Below are positions 23,528 to 37,009 of a DNA stretch of 64,000 nt, piece after piece (within the stretch, counting starts at the first letter, position 1; each line of letters starts with the position of its first letter). The stretch is from Odobenus rosmarus divergens (lineage: Eukaryota; Chordata; Mammalia; Carnivora; Odobenidae), in assembly GCF_000321225.1 (NCBI RefSeq), contig NW_004450565.1:573048-637047 (forward strand), in the 5' to 3' direction. A model generated the notes under the pieces. That model was not told the origin of the DNA and did no database searches. It saw only the letters and a program-made list of their open reading frames with translations. The position numbers were made by a program, and so were the translations under genes.

Positions 23528-23835
23528 TCAACAGTCCTATGGCTATCCAGACGCTTCTGTGCTCTGTGGGTGATTGTGCATGAAGAGGAGGAACTGCTAA
23601 TTTCATCTGAAAACCCAGGCGAGCACTGAGCCACTGCACGCTGGGGTCACCGAGTGAGGCGGCTGATGCTGGCAATCCCTTCTCCTGGGACGAAGGAAGG
23701 GAAGTTCCCGTGAGACAAAGCATCGTCCGAAGACCCCTAGTCACCTCCTTTGTGAAGCCAACACTCCATCTGGCCCAGGTGTCCCTGAATCCAGCCCCAC
23801 ACTTATGTCAGTGGCATGTCAGCCCGGGAAGCCAA

Positions 23836-24400
23836 CCTTTTTCTAAAACCATTGTTTTAGTTGCAGTAAAATATACATAACAGGGTTTTTATTTTAACCA
23901 TGCGTAAGTGTACAATTCGAAGGCATCACATACACTCACAGGGCTGTGCAACCATCCCACGCTCTACGCCCACACCTTGTTCATCGGCCCAACAAGAGCT
24001 CTGGGTCCATTCAGCAGGAGGCCCGTCCTCCTGGCCCCGCTCACCCCGGGCTACCTCCTGCCTGTACGAACTTGTCTACGCATCTCACAGAAGCGCAGTA
24101 CACGGTGTCTCGCCTTCTTTCACTCAGCATCTCAACATGATGTGTTCATGGTTCAGCCGTGTTGTAGCGTGTGTCCAAACCTCATTCCTTCTCGCGGCTG
24201 AATAATATTCCGTTGTAGGACCACGTCACACTTTATGTACCCAGTCATCAGACGAATGAAGCTGTACATCTGGACACGCTGGTGTACAAGTACCTGTTCG
24301 CGTCCCTGTTTTCAACCCTTTGGACAGGATGGCTGGGTCATGGGGCAGTTCTATGTCCAACCTTTTCAGAGACCCCCAAGCACTGTGCACAGCCTGCCCT
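23836..24400 (-). mobile_element. Old LINE-1 3' region fragment
   Basis: The plus strand reads GTAAAATATACATAACAGGG, then TTTTAACCATGCGTAAGTG, GGGCTGTGCAACCATCCCAC and later GGCTGAATAATATTCCGTTG. This is the antisense of the well-known L1M 3' region. Divergence is high and it is non-coding. The right boundary is approximate. Confidence 0.7.
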
Positions 24401-24944
24401 CGGTTCTGATGGGAAGACAGTCCCACCCGTTCACGCCTCATGGCTGTGCCTGTTTTCCCGCTCGAGGCGGAGACCAGCGGATGTGGCACGGAGTCGATGG
24501 GCTGCAAAACTCCAAACGTTTGCTCCCGAGCCCTCCACAGAGTGTGCCAGCCCCCAGTCTAAGGTCTCGTCTGGTGCGGCCGGGGACTCACAGGCTGGAG
24601 TCCCTGTATCCTGGTCTGTGTTAGTGTTATGGGGCAAAAGTCCCAGAGTGCATGCAGGAAAAAGGGCTGAATCACAGGAGGACGGGGCTTGATCATGCGC
24701 CATCTAGATCAGTGGTTGTCAGAACGGGACAAGGTCGAACGCATCCAGAAAGCTGGCTGAGATGAAGACGCCCAGGCTCTGCTCCCACGTGGGCACCGGG
24801 TGCTGCAGGAGGATCTCAGCCCCTCGGCCCACACATCCAACCACTGCGGTCGGGGGTCTCATGTGAGCATCTGCCAAGAAGCTGTACATGGTTGCCTTGG
24901 GGAGAGGATCCCTGAGTGTCGATCAGCGACGCTCACGTACGGGC

Positions 24945-25131
24945 AGCTTTGCCCCCAGGGACTGAGCAAGGTCTGGGACGTTGTGGGCGTCACAGCTCAG
25001 GGCTGCCACTGGTATCCAGTGGGTAGAGGCCAGAGATGCTGCTCGATATCCCACAATGCATAAGAGAGCTCCCAAGGCAAAGAATTATCCAGCCCTAATG
25101 AGAACAGTGCCAAGTCTGAGAACCCCCAGGA
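24945..25131 (+). mobile_element. MER5A-like hAT DNA transposon fossil
   Basis: TTTGCCCCCAGGG, then CTGGGACGTTGTGGGCGTCA, CACTGGTATCCAGTGGGTAG, GATGCTGCTCGATATCCCAC and GAATTATCCAGCCC follow the order of the remembered 189-bp MER5A consensus (non-autonomous hAT-Charlie). The terminal inverted repeats are decayed. A short CAGTGGTTGTCAG at 24710-24722 may be the end of a second copy. Confidence 0.75.
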
Positions 25132-25219
25132 TAGACCAAGCTAAGTGCATCTCGGCCAAATTTAAAATAAACCACTATAGTCTGGAATTGCCCACGTAAG
25201 TCTGTTTCTATGGTCAACT

Positions 25220-26440
25220 AATACTTAATAAGGGAGCCACGAACACCCAATAAGGACAAGATAATCTTGACACGGGGTGCTCAGAAAACTGGAAAAACAC
25301 ATGCAGAATAATGATGCTGTACCCCTATTTCACACCACTCACAAAAATTAACTCAACATGGATCAAAATCCTAAAAATAAGACCTGCCACAATACAATTA
25401 GAAGAAAACATTGGAAGCAGCTCATTAATACTTGTCCTGGCAATGATCTTTTGGACATGATACCAAGACACAAACAAAATGGGAGAAAAATTTTGCAAAC
25501 CACATATATGGTTTGATATATATATAACAGAGGTTAATATCTGAAATAGATAACAAATAAACACAACTTAATTAAAGAAAAAAATCTGATTTAAAAATGG
25601 GCAGAAGAACTAAACAGACGTTTGTCCAAAGAGGACATCATAATGACCAACAGGCCCATGAAAAGACACTGAATATCGCTAACCATCAGGGAAATGCAAA
25701 TTAAAACCACAATGAGCTATCACCTCACACCAGTCAGAACCACTAGCGTCAAGAACACAAGCGAAACGGGTGCTGGTGAGGATGTGGAGGAAAGGGAAAT
25801 CCTTAAACACTCTTGGTGGGAATGTAAATGGATTCAACCACTGTGGAAAACAAAATGAATGTTCCTCAAAACAGTTCAAGTAGAACTGTCACACAGTGCA
25901 GCGATTCTGCATCTGGGAGGATACCCAAAGGCAATGAAAACAAGATTTCCACAAGAGATCTGCACACCCATGTTTATCACAGCATTATTCACAATAGCCA
26001 AGATATGGAAACCAACCCAAATGCCCATCAAAAAAAGGTGTGGTTCACACACAATGGACAATTACTCAGCCATGAGAAAGAAGGCTATCCTGGCATTTGC
26101 AACAACAGAGATGGACCTTGAGCATCTTATGTTCAGCGAAGTAAGCCAGATGGAGAAAGTACTGTATATCACTTATATGTGGAATCTAAAAGAGAATAAA
26201 ATGGTGGTGACCAGGAGAAAGAGGGTGGGGGGATAAGGCTGACGGCGTTTAAGGGTACAAACTTGTCACAAGTGTGAAAATAGCCACATACAGTTGAACA
26301 AACATAGGTTATTCCACAGAGTATGTAATATGACAAATGTTGTTCCAAGGGCAGCCATATTGCATTATATAAAGGTATCAACGTTACACAGGATTCCCCT
26401 TAAATTTACACAATGTCAAATTTATCCAATAAAAAAAAGT
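25220..26440 (+). mobile_element. LINE-1 fragment, ORF2 end plus 3' region, decayed
   Basis: Contains the typical L1 ORF2 3' text: ATGGGCAGAAGAACTAAACA, GGAAATGCAAATTAAAACCA, CACCTCACACCAGTCAG and ATTATTCACAATAGCCAAG, ending near an A8 run. The frame is broken by many stops and frameshifts, so no active reverse transcriptase is encoded. It lies antisense to RIPK4 in intron 1. Confidence 0.85.
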
Positions 26441-26444
26441 TAAT

Positions 26445-29400
26445 CTGTTTTTCCTGGAGAGTGGGTCCCAGGTGTGTGCTGGGGAACATGCTTTCTAATA
26501 AATCCCTAAAGGGAAGGTCCAGAACCACACGCCAGACGCACCCTACTGCAGTTGGGGACTGAGCAGGTCCAGCATCTGCACATTGCCATGCATGCAGCAG
26601 GCTGGGGTGGCCTCAGAGACTCCCCCAAAATGCAGGCTCTGGCACAAGCAGCCCAGAACCCGCCGCAGGGGCTCTTCCAGAGCCTGGATGCACCTGCTCC
26701 TGCCCACCCTCCCCACACCTGCACCTGCTCCCATGTGCTAGCCTGAGGGAGAGTCCAACACTGTACCAACCAAATGAGCCCATTTCTGACTGACCTCCTC
26801 TCTGACACTACATGCTGCCAGGCATCCCATACACCTAGAAGACATTTCCCAGGGAGGAGTGCCGGCTGGCAAGGAGGAAACCTGGGTTACCCTGTTCGTC
26901 AAAGACAGTAGCACCCAAGCTCTGCCTGAGAGAGAGAGAACGGGGCAGACACAGGGCATGTTTTGAAGGAGAATCAATGAGACTGGATGATTGATGGGTA
27001 TGGAGGAGAGAGTTAGCAAGGATGCCCTGGATCTCTCCTGGGAGTCAGTGGGTGGCTCCTCATCTATGCTAGGCGGAGCACCCTAGAGAAGGTGGAGAAT
27101 TTGGTTTTGAACGCACTCAAGGAGCAAAGAATCCCAGTGGCCTTAGGAACCAGTGAAACACATATCAGGAATGAAGATGCCATTACTATAAAACAAAACT
27201 GAGTTTAGCATGGCTTGCTTTCTTAGCGCTCTGGTTAAATGGCCAATTAGTGGAAAGCCAAATGCCCACAAAAGTGCAATGCTGCCTGTGGGGGGTCCCT
27301 GCGCGGGGCTGCAGAGCCGCTCCCTCCCTCCAGTGGAAACTCTGAAGTCACAGGTTCTGGTGCGTGGAGGGGGGGGGGGGGGCAGCAAGTCAGCCAGCCC
27401 CGCCCACACAGAGGCAGACCCTAACCCTGTGCCCTGGCTCTGCAGGCATCTAAGTGAGGGAGCGGCTGGGTGCCAGCATCAAGCATCATGAAATCGCTGG
27501 TCATTTAAAGAGAGAGAAAAATGATACCCCTGGGCCTAGTTATCTGCACTAAACCAGGACAACTACCCCTTCTAACACTCACTACTTCCACTAACTACCA
27601 CTTCTAACAGCACTCACCCCAAGCTGCCAAGTGGACGTAATAACCAGCAGCCACTTCTGTTTCCTAGCTGGTTAAGAATCAGTGTTAGAACTTGTCTGTT
27701 CCTATTCCTTTTATTTTCTTTTAGAGTGGCTGGCTTGCCGCCCTCCCCTCCCGGTGTGTGTCTATGGGGCACCGCAACCTTGTAGCATGGGCCTGTGTCC
27801 TGCCCTCCACCACCACCACCACCACCACCCCACCCCACCCCGCCCCACCCCGCCCCGGGGCTGTACAGAGACCCACCTGCAGCAGGAAAGTGGTGCGAGG
27901 CTCCCCTCCTGGCCCACAGGTTGGGGGAGCTGATGGCTCGGGTGTTACCGGCTGGACAGTGACGAGGGAGGGTCATCTTCCCGAGTGAGACACCAGAGAT
28001 GAGCCCTCCACCCAAGCCTGAATGATAACCAGTATGGATTCTGAGAACAAAGTCAATTACATCAAGGTGGCATTTCTCATTAACTGGAAGCTCTGAGCCA
28101 CTCTGCAAATAAAGTGTTTTCTTCCATTTGCCCAAAGGGCATAATACCTAAAAAACCAGGGTGACTTCTGATTGTTGAGCTCATTAGCGACTTAACAGCC
28201 AGCTGGCAGCACATCACTCACCCCTGCTTCCCCACCAGCCGAGTTCAGCAGGTGTGCGGCTCCCCCGCCATCCCCAGGCCCTTTCCACCCAACAGAGACC
28301 CCACCCCACGTACCTTAGTTCAAAAACTCAGAAAGGGCCCCCAGTGCTGGTTTGCTCCCAAATGCCGATCACAGCTTGAGTGTTCTAAGAGCCCCGTGCC
28401 CTCTCCGGAAGAATGCCAGGCAGGCTTTGCGCAACTGACCACACATGTAAGGACATTTCATCCAGGAAAACCAGCTAGCCTGGAAAACGGTCTTCGGACG
28501 ACTCCATCAGAATGCCTTCGAGCAGAGAGGACCCTACCCATCATCACCACACCTCCCTGGGGCAAGGAAGGGGGTTGCAGGACAAACCTCCTCAGGGAGG
28601 TTTGAGGGGACACAGAGAGGAGACGCCTCACACAGGTCTGGGGAGTGGGGTTGACCAGGGCCCCCTAGGCGCTAGCATTGGTTTTGTTCAGAAGGGCTGG
28701 CACGAAAATTTTGCGACCTGTTCATGATCTAGTAAGCACCCAGCCCAAATCCAAATGACCCCAACCTCTCAGCTTTCCTTTAATTGCCCCAGGGACCCCG
28801 CCCCCCACCTACGCCCCAGCAGGAGCCATGGGCTTAGGGAAGCTCCCCGCCAGCCCAGGCGGATAACCTGGGCGGCATCTGCAATTCAATGAGCTTGGAC
28901 CGAGCCCTCTCAGGGAGCCACCAGACCAGGACTGACAGTGCTCCTCACGCAGAAAGAAACCACCAATTGTTTTGTTGTCAACAGCAATTATTTAGTGTAA
29001 ATATACTTTCCCTCCAAGCTGTGTTTCTGGTTTAGGTAGACAACAGAGAAGAAACTACAGATCCAGAGCTCCTGGAGGCCCCCAGTGCAGGGAACTCCAG
29101 CCTCCACCTGCGCCATGGCTCACAGGTCACGGTCTGCACCATCAAATCCCTTTCTTTGCTGTTAGGAGTCAGGCTTGAGGCCACCTGAATCCACTGACAT
29201 CAGTCTTAGTTAAAGCACCCTAAAAACTGTGATGCGCGAACAGAGTATCTAAAATCAGGCACAATTCGGCAGGATGGGCGTCACATTTCTCTCCTGGGAT
29301 TGTTTCAAAAGGGGCTCCTTTTCTTCAGCATTTGGGAAAGGCTTTTTTAATTCTGCTGCCCAGGAGGAATGGACAAAGCACCTCCCCCCCACCCCAGGAC

Positions 29401-32400
29401 CTCCTCTCCTGGTCCCAGATGGAAAATCTCTGAGCATTAACAGGACCAAGGTGGGGTTCAGTTTGTCCGATATTGTTTTTCAATAGCACTTACGTTAATT
29501 CAATTTGTTGCTCACTTAGGGCTGGCCAAAGGGTATTCTCTCCCTCCCAGGGAGAGCATCGTGGCAGGGGAAAATAGCAGAAATATCATTAGACAGACCA
29601 TCTCTTAAAGATACTTTCTAAGAAGCCACGGGCTCGCCTCACGCTCAGTCAGAAATTCCAAAGACAGGCCGATGGTGAGGGACACCAAGACTTCCCTCTC
29701 TGGAGGCATTTGCCGTGGAAAAGCGGAAAGAATGGGATGAAATGGTGGTGGTGAGGAGCAGAACACTGCAGGAGGAGAGAAAGGGTCGGGTGTGGTGAAA
29801 GGGGGCCAGGAACAAAGAGCTCCTGAGAGGGGGGCCCCGGGAACCAGCTTCGGGAAAGGCAGCTGAGAAAATGGGTGGTTTAATCATGTGTTAGCTGGTG
29901 CCTCTGGGCTAGGCCTTCTCACCTCGCACCCACCCAAGAATGCTCCCAGGGAGCCTCTGAGGGTTCCCACACTGCTATTTTTAAAACTGACAAGAAACGG
30001 GCTTGTCAGATTGTCAGCTCTGTAGCTGCAAACCTGGGGTTTGCTCGGGCTCGTCTGGACTAGCCAGTGCCGATGGCGTAGCTGACGGGGCCAGGCGCTC
30101 TGTTATTCAGGGCTTTGTCTTAGCCCAAGGGAGGGGCGGGGGCTGGAGGAATGGGGCCTTTGGGGTCACTGTGCTTGCTGAAATGGTAACATGCCCATCC
30201 CTAGACTCCACCCTGGCCCTCATGACCCTCTCATCAGGGTTTGCCAGGGAGGTCACACGTCTCCCCAAAGCCACCAGACATGCCCATAGGGAGTGGGAAA
30301 CACAGATCAATAAGGTACCACTTGTGAAATCCCTGAAGCTCTCCTTGGAAGCTCCTTTGGCAGATGCTTCCCTGGCCCCTGGCCCCGGGGATCCTCCGAG
30401 GGTGCAGTCCCTGACTTCCCCTGCACATGCTCACAGGCCTGAGGCGGCCTGCTGCTCCTAGGGGCCTGGGGCGGGTCCTGGGGAGCTGGCCAAAGAGGGG
30501 GCATAAAGGCTGGGGCCAGGGCCGCGGCAGGGGTGGGGGCTGCTCCCAGAACCCCATGAAAATCCTATTCCCCACTTCAGGGAACATCTTGCAAATAGTG
30601 GGGTGGGGACGGGAGGCAGCTCGTCAAAAGAGCACCGAGGTCGACCTGCCAAAATTTGGCAGGACAGGTAGCAAAACCACCATTTCGAGGTCTAGACGGA
30701 ACTCTGCAGGCCTGCAGTGCAACCAGAGGTGCCAACACATTCCTACCAGAACCTCGAGCTGAGTACATCAGTCATTAACCGAGGGGAGCTGGCATCACCA
30801 AGAGCAGAGAAATCAGCCACTGCTGCAAATGCAGAACTCCAGCCTGCCCTACCGGGCCCGCAAAGTGCAAGAGGTGAATCTCTTCCTGTTGGGCGATGCT
30901 GACCTCGGCCTGGCCGCCCAGGACATGCCACCACCTGCCTGGTTTGGGCAGGGCAGGAAAGGCTTCCAGTTAAAGGACAAAACACTTTTCACCCAGGCTA
31001 TGCAATATCCTCAGTGATCCGCCTCCGAGTGGAGAAACCCTACCTCTACCTGGGCCACCCAAGAAACAAGGGCCTGGTGGCTGGAAATCACAGAGTCTGC
31101 GGACGCAGGCTGATCCGACAGCCCAGGGACGAGCTTGCCTACTTTGTTTGCTCTTCCAACACAAGAAAGTGGTGTGAAAAACGTTGCTGATGAATAAAGC
31201 TCACTTTGACCAGAAGACTCCATCCGACACATGTCCCCAAGAGCCCAAAAAGGCCGCTAGGGCCAGGGTCTTGCCTTTCGGGATCTAACCACTAGCTGGT
31301 ATTCAGAGCGGTTTGGATTTTATCAAAATAACCACAGCGCCCCTCCCGGCCAGAGAAGTTCCCAGGATCTGCAGCAGCTTGGTGGGGGGGGGGGTTGCAC
31401 AGCACCTCACCTTTGTTGGTGCTATTTTTATGACACTTGTCCCCACTCTACTGAGGTTTCCACGAAACGCTGGGTTTGAGGCTTACAGCAAGGAGCCTCC
31501 AAGAGCAGTCCTGTGTCATCTCTCAGTCCGGGATGAAAATACGAGGCGGCAAGCACCCGGGGCCGATTTGCTACTGCATGCCCCAGCAGAAGCACAGCAA
31601 CCATTCCATCCTAGGCCTGGGGACTCAGACACCCCTGAGAAGGGCATCGCCACCATCCCACCGGTTTGGAGGCACCAACACTCCGTAAGCCAAGGATTAA
31701 AAACCAGGTGTTTGAGAATGCAGAGGCTATGTGCGGTTTAAAAGGAGTTGCTTTCTTTAGTCTGTGTGTCCAGGACTGACTCTGTAAGGGAGATCTCCAC
31801 ACAGAATACAACACAACTTCCATGTAGAAGGCAAACTTTCACCAAATGATCATTTAAATGTGCTCAACCGAAGCTTACCTATAAACTCCTCAAACGCAAA
31901 TGTAAAAGGTGGAATCCAAAAAAAAAAAGAGCTGCTTCTCGACACCCCCCTCTCCCACCTCCACCCCCAAAATGATGCGCAGATCACAATCCAGCAACTG
32001 AGTTTAACTGGGGTGGCTTTGCGTCCTTTCCAATCGTCATTAACTTGAGCACCCCTGTTAGGCCGGGACAGGCAGGTTCTGTGTTGGCTTTTCGACTGGA
32101 GCTGGGTGGGAGGCGGGGGTGGCAGTGCAGGAGGGAGGGCGCTCTGGCTTGACCACAAAGCAGGTCAATGTAAAGACCCCTCCCCAGAGGCTGTGTGTCG
32201 AAATAAAGTCAGCTAAAACTAGAGTGTGTGGCGAGGAGGCGCTGGACGGAACACGACCCCCTGGGCCGCCTGCCGGACCCCAAGGCCAAGCCCGAGCCCC
32301 GTAGCGCCGAGGAAGCCTGGCCAAGCCAAACCAATACTTCCGACCGAAATAATTACCGTCTTACACCAATTTGTGCTCCAACGTAAATTACTAAGTAAGT

Positions 32401-32420
32401 CGAACGGAGTCTAACTAACT
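26445..32420. other. Repeat-poor distal part of RIPK4 intron 1
   Basis: About 6 kb without a SINE or L1 that I can detect, unlike both sides. It contains matches to the p53/p63 half-site RRRCWWGYYY: GAACATGCTT (26484-26493, full match), and GGACATGCCA (30921) and ACACATGTCC (31227), each 9 of 10. Single half-sites are frequent by chance. No coding exon is recognised. Confidence 0.45.
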
Positions 32421-32550
32421 CACAAAGCCCAGATCCCACACGGCAATTTTTCTAAGCCGGGCGCAGACCGCAGCGCCCAGGCGGGTCCCCGGCGGGCCGG
32501 ACGCGCCTCGGAGGGGCGCGGGTCCAAAGCCCAGAAAATCCGAGGCTTCA

Positions 32551-33279
<729 letters not shown>

Positions 33280-33469
33280 TTAGAGCAGAGTCGATCTGAT
33301 TTTCTGCGAGATTGTAGGAAATAAGCGACTCTGCTAAGTTTTCCCGGTGCTATCACTTGGCAGAACTTTGCCAAAAAAGGAAAAAGAAGTATCCGGCAAC
33401 CAGGAGATTGACTTTCATACAAACCACGGATCTTATTCAGATTTCCCCGATTTTACTTGTCCTCGTTAG

Positions 33470-33760
33470 CGTGCATTAAGTTCTGTACAGTGTTATCACC
33501 TGTGTAAGTTCGTGTATCTACGCTGCTTGTCAAGATCTAGAGCAAACCATCAGGAAAGGACCCCTCCTGCGCCCCTTTTTAGAACTGAACCCCCAAACCC
33601 TGGCCATCACGAGTCTTACCTCTATTTCTAAAATTGTGTTATTTCAAAATATGTTTGCACACAGGAATGACATCGTGTGGGATCTTTTGGAATTGACTTT
33701 TTTTTTTTTCACTAAGCGTAATTCCCTGGAAATTAGTGTCTCGCATTTTTACACTGAAGG
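33470..33760 (-). mobile_element. Old LINE-1 fragment upstream of RIPK4
   Basis: The plus strand has TACAGTGTTATCACCTGTG, GGACCCCTCCTGCGCCCC and GGAATTGACTTTTTTTTTTT, then CACTAAGCGTAATTCCCTGG. This matches the antisense of a remembered old L1 3' region. Non-coding and diverged. Confidence 0.6.
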
Positions 33761-35850
33761 TTCCACTTTGGAAGTAGCTTTCTTTTTTTTTTTTAAATCA
33801 CCCCAACAGCAAATCTAAAGTGCAGTTTAAAGACAGCAGGGTACCTCCATCCTTTCTAAAGAACAGTATTTTTGTACACGTAGAACAAATTGGGGAGAAA
33901 AGATGGTTTTCCACCTTTGGGGGAAAAAAATTCCCGGCCTTGAATGAGCTTGGATCTTGGAAAGATATCTGAGTCAGAGGTCGAGAAATGTGATTGCAAA
34001 CTTCCACACCTAAAAACCACTCACTCCTGTGGGACTGTACAGTGAGGGAAGGTGTCTTCTGGGTCTAATGAGATGAATAATGGATGTAGGGTGGTGGGAG
34101 AGGATCAAGGAGGGAGCATTTTAACGACACTAACTGCATTTTTGTGTTACCCAAGGAAGGAGATGGTGATCCTAGCTGGCATGTGGAAGCCTCAGACTTA
34201 GCTTCTATAGGCTTTACCTTCCACTGGGCATATGATAATTTTATATTATTCCCAGTAATGGAGCCCTAGTGCTGCTTTGGAAACGGCCTACTGTCCCCTC
34301 CCCCACAGGGCTTCTCTTTGGCCAGTGCTCATTTCCAGCCCCCACCCCCCCAAGCAGCCCTCCCGGTGGGCCTCTTAGGAAGACTAGGCAGACTTGTCCT
34401 TCTCCACATAATCCTGAACTCAGAATTGATCTCCTGGAGACTGGAGTGGCAAATGGTTATTGATTGTAGCAAATGTAACTAACATTTACATGAACATTTT
34501 AAAAATAATAACTTGAAAGTAAACACAGTGGTTGTTTTGCTGGTGAAAAACAATGAATCAACTAGAAAATGAGTCACTTGCGGACGCTGTTTCCGGGACT
34601 CAGCTAGAGACACCTTTCTCCAGACTCCCTATGCTCCAGAATCCTACTGTATGAGGCCCAGCAGCATAAGTGACTAACAGCTCACACTGGTCTAGTAATA
34701 AAATACAGCAATTTCATTTATTTAATCATCTGGTGCTTCACTCAACAAATATTTATGGAGTGTCTGCTGCAGGCTCAGCACTGGGTTCCTGAACCCACAA
34801 CCAGAGCCGACAGCCACCTCGATAATCCCCAACAGCAAGCACATGGGGGCAAAGATCAAGGCCAGGGTTGGATAGACTGGCATAGCTCTTCCTTGGACTT
34901 GGCTGTGTTCCTCACGCAGGCCACTCAACCCACTCTGAAGTTCAGTTTTTTAATCTGTAAAAGGAAAACAAAGTCCATTGCAGGAATTGAGAACAGAGCC
35001 CAGGCTCTAGACCCTGTGGGATTATAGGAGAGTAACTGTTTATGTTAATGGTCACTGGCCTTAGGTAGGTAAGGCTGGCATTTCTAAGTATAAAAGTAAC
35101 TCACAGTTTCAATAATTTAGTGATTTTTTTTTTTCCTGTTGTTTATTTTATAATGTGAAGTGATAAGCCTTTGTGGCCACTCTGGGGCCATCCAAGAAAC
35201 CCCAAAGATGGTTGAAATGTAGAAGATATCTTACCCTTTTGGACAGAAAAAAAAACTTGATATTATATTGAGGTATGTATAAAATATTTACAGGGTTTTT
35301 TTTTGTTGTGCAAATATTTAACATAAATACATAGCAAGTACTAGTGACAGGCGAAAAGATTTAAGATGAACACAGCAAATCAATTAGTTGAAATGCTTTA
35401 AATCACTGAAAGGACACAAAACAGAAAGATCGTCATTTTTTACCTGTAGATGTTTTATCACTTGTAGGCTTTAAAAAGATTAATACTGCATGCCATTTTA
35501 TGTATGAGATTAAGCATATACAAATTGAAATTTAAAACGTTTAATGTTAGCTTTAAAATACAGTAAGTTATCAGAATATTAAATAAGGCAAAATGTATTG
35601 AATTTTCCATCTTAATGAGCTGCAGCAATTTTCTTAATAAACAGAGAAACCTCATCCATAATTTTATAAGCAACTCATATTCTCTGAAATGTTGAACCCA
35701 CTACAGTGTCAGTAATTTATGTCAAAGAAAACCTTTCATCAAAGCATGAAGTTTCACGTTTAATATATTTTAGGTAAAAATAAAAGTGGACTGACTTAAA
35801 GAAAAATACTAGCGCAAGTTTTGCATCCCAGCCTCGGAAGTGGCCAACGT
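33760..35850. other. Intergenic DNA between RIPK4 and the orphan CpG island
   Basis: AT-rich sequence. A short MIR/L2-like core (CAACAAATATTTATGGAGTG at about 34745) and a MIR-like tail (TTTTTTAATCTGTAAAAGG at about 34948) are seen. No gene is recognised. Confidence 0.5.
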
Positions 35851-36740
35851 GAGGATTAGCGGCCACGTCTGTGCACGGCCCCGGGGTGGCCCCCGCGCGC
35901 GAGGAACTCAGCGCAGCCGGTGGGCACCCCCAGGGGCTCGAGGCTGACGCAGTTGGGAGAGGTGAGCCCCGAGGGCAAGACGCTCGGCGAAGTGACAGTC
36001 GACCTGTCCGGGAGCTCGGGTGAGGAGCGCAGGGCACCGCGGAGGGAAGGGCATGCCCCCGGGGACTCTGCGGCCCTTCTCGGAAGAAGTGCCAAGTCCG
36101 CGTCCTCCTCCTCGGGCGCCTGGCCGGCGCAGCTCGACCGACGCCCCCCTGCCTCCCCAGCCTCCCCAGCCCAGGGGCCCCGGTGTGCCAGGCTCGGCGG
36201 GGATGTCCCTTTCTCCGCGCGCCGCCCCTGCGTCCCGCCGCGGGGAACCGACCGAGCCGGCGGCCCGGGAGCCGGCAGGCGCGGGGCCCTCCTGCGGCAG
36301 GGTGACTTGGCCGGTCCTGGAACCCGGGGAGAGGGGTCCCTGCCTCAGGATGGCCGCGGGGCTCCAGGGGGCCAGTGGGCACGGCGTGGGCCAGGTGCTG
36401 GATAAACAGTGCGGGGTGTGTGTCACTTCGGCTGTGTGCGTCTGCCCGGTGAGCTGGTCCCCCTCGAGGTCCCCGGAGCGGCGCGCCGCCCTGACATGGC
36501 CCTCCTGGGCCACCGACTCCCTTAGTCCTGGAGCGAGCCCGGGGCCACCGAGCCCAGGGCCCAGGTTGACCCAGCGCCACCAGGGTCCCCTGCGGGACCG
36601 CCCACGCGGGAGGGGCAGCGGAGCCCTGGGCGCCTCCTCCGCGCTGCGCCGGGTCCTCCCCTTTCCCCTCGCCCGCCCCCTCCCCTCCCCTCCCCCGCCC
36701 TCGGGGAGGCTCCCCCAGGTCCAGCCCCCTCCCACCGTGC
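35850..36740. promoter_or_regulatory. Orphan CpG island
   Basis: About 890 bp of CpG-dense, GC-rich DNA with sharp AT-rich borders, 2.8 kb upstream of the RIPK4 start. No exon of a known gene is recognised. Long open frames on both strands (minus 35717-36856, 379 codons; minus 35908-36735, 275 codons; plus 36020-36838, 272 codons) follow from the lack of AT-rich stop codons. Their peptides are low-complexity Gly/Pro/Arg/Ala. It may be an alternative promoter, an enhancer with CpG-island character, or the start of a non-coding RNA. Confidence 0.6.
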
Positions 36741-37009
36741 AGGCTCCGCCCCAGGAAGGTGGCTTTGCTCTCCTCCTGCTGCAACTTGCTCGGCTGTTTC
36801 TGAGAATTTCCCTGCATGATTTGAATGTTATTTGCTGAAGAGCATAACTTGTTCACCGCTGCGATTCTGCCTTCCTAAGTTCTGAAGGGCACCCGGAGCA
36901 AGATTCCGCTGCCCGGATTTCCACAGCCACCCCGGCGTGTAGCGGGGGAGAAGGGGAGCGGGACTGACTTCTAACTCCTAGCTCCTATCAAGCATTTTCC
37001 TTTCTTTCC
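36741..37009. other. Short unassigned gap
   Basis: Sequence between the CpG island and the L1 3' end; nothing is recognised. Confidence 0.5.

Noticed and set aside
25828..26236. Coding gene in the 97- and 125-codon frames
   Set aside because: These are broken fragments of the LINE-1 ORF2 end and 3' region; no intact domain.
36020..36838. 272-codon plus-strand frame in the orphan CpG island
   Set aside because: Low-complexity Pro/Gly/Arg/Ala peptide overlapping two long minus-strand frames. Best explained by GC content.
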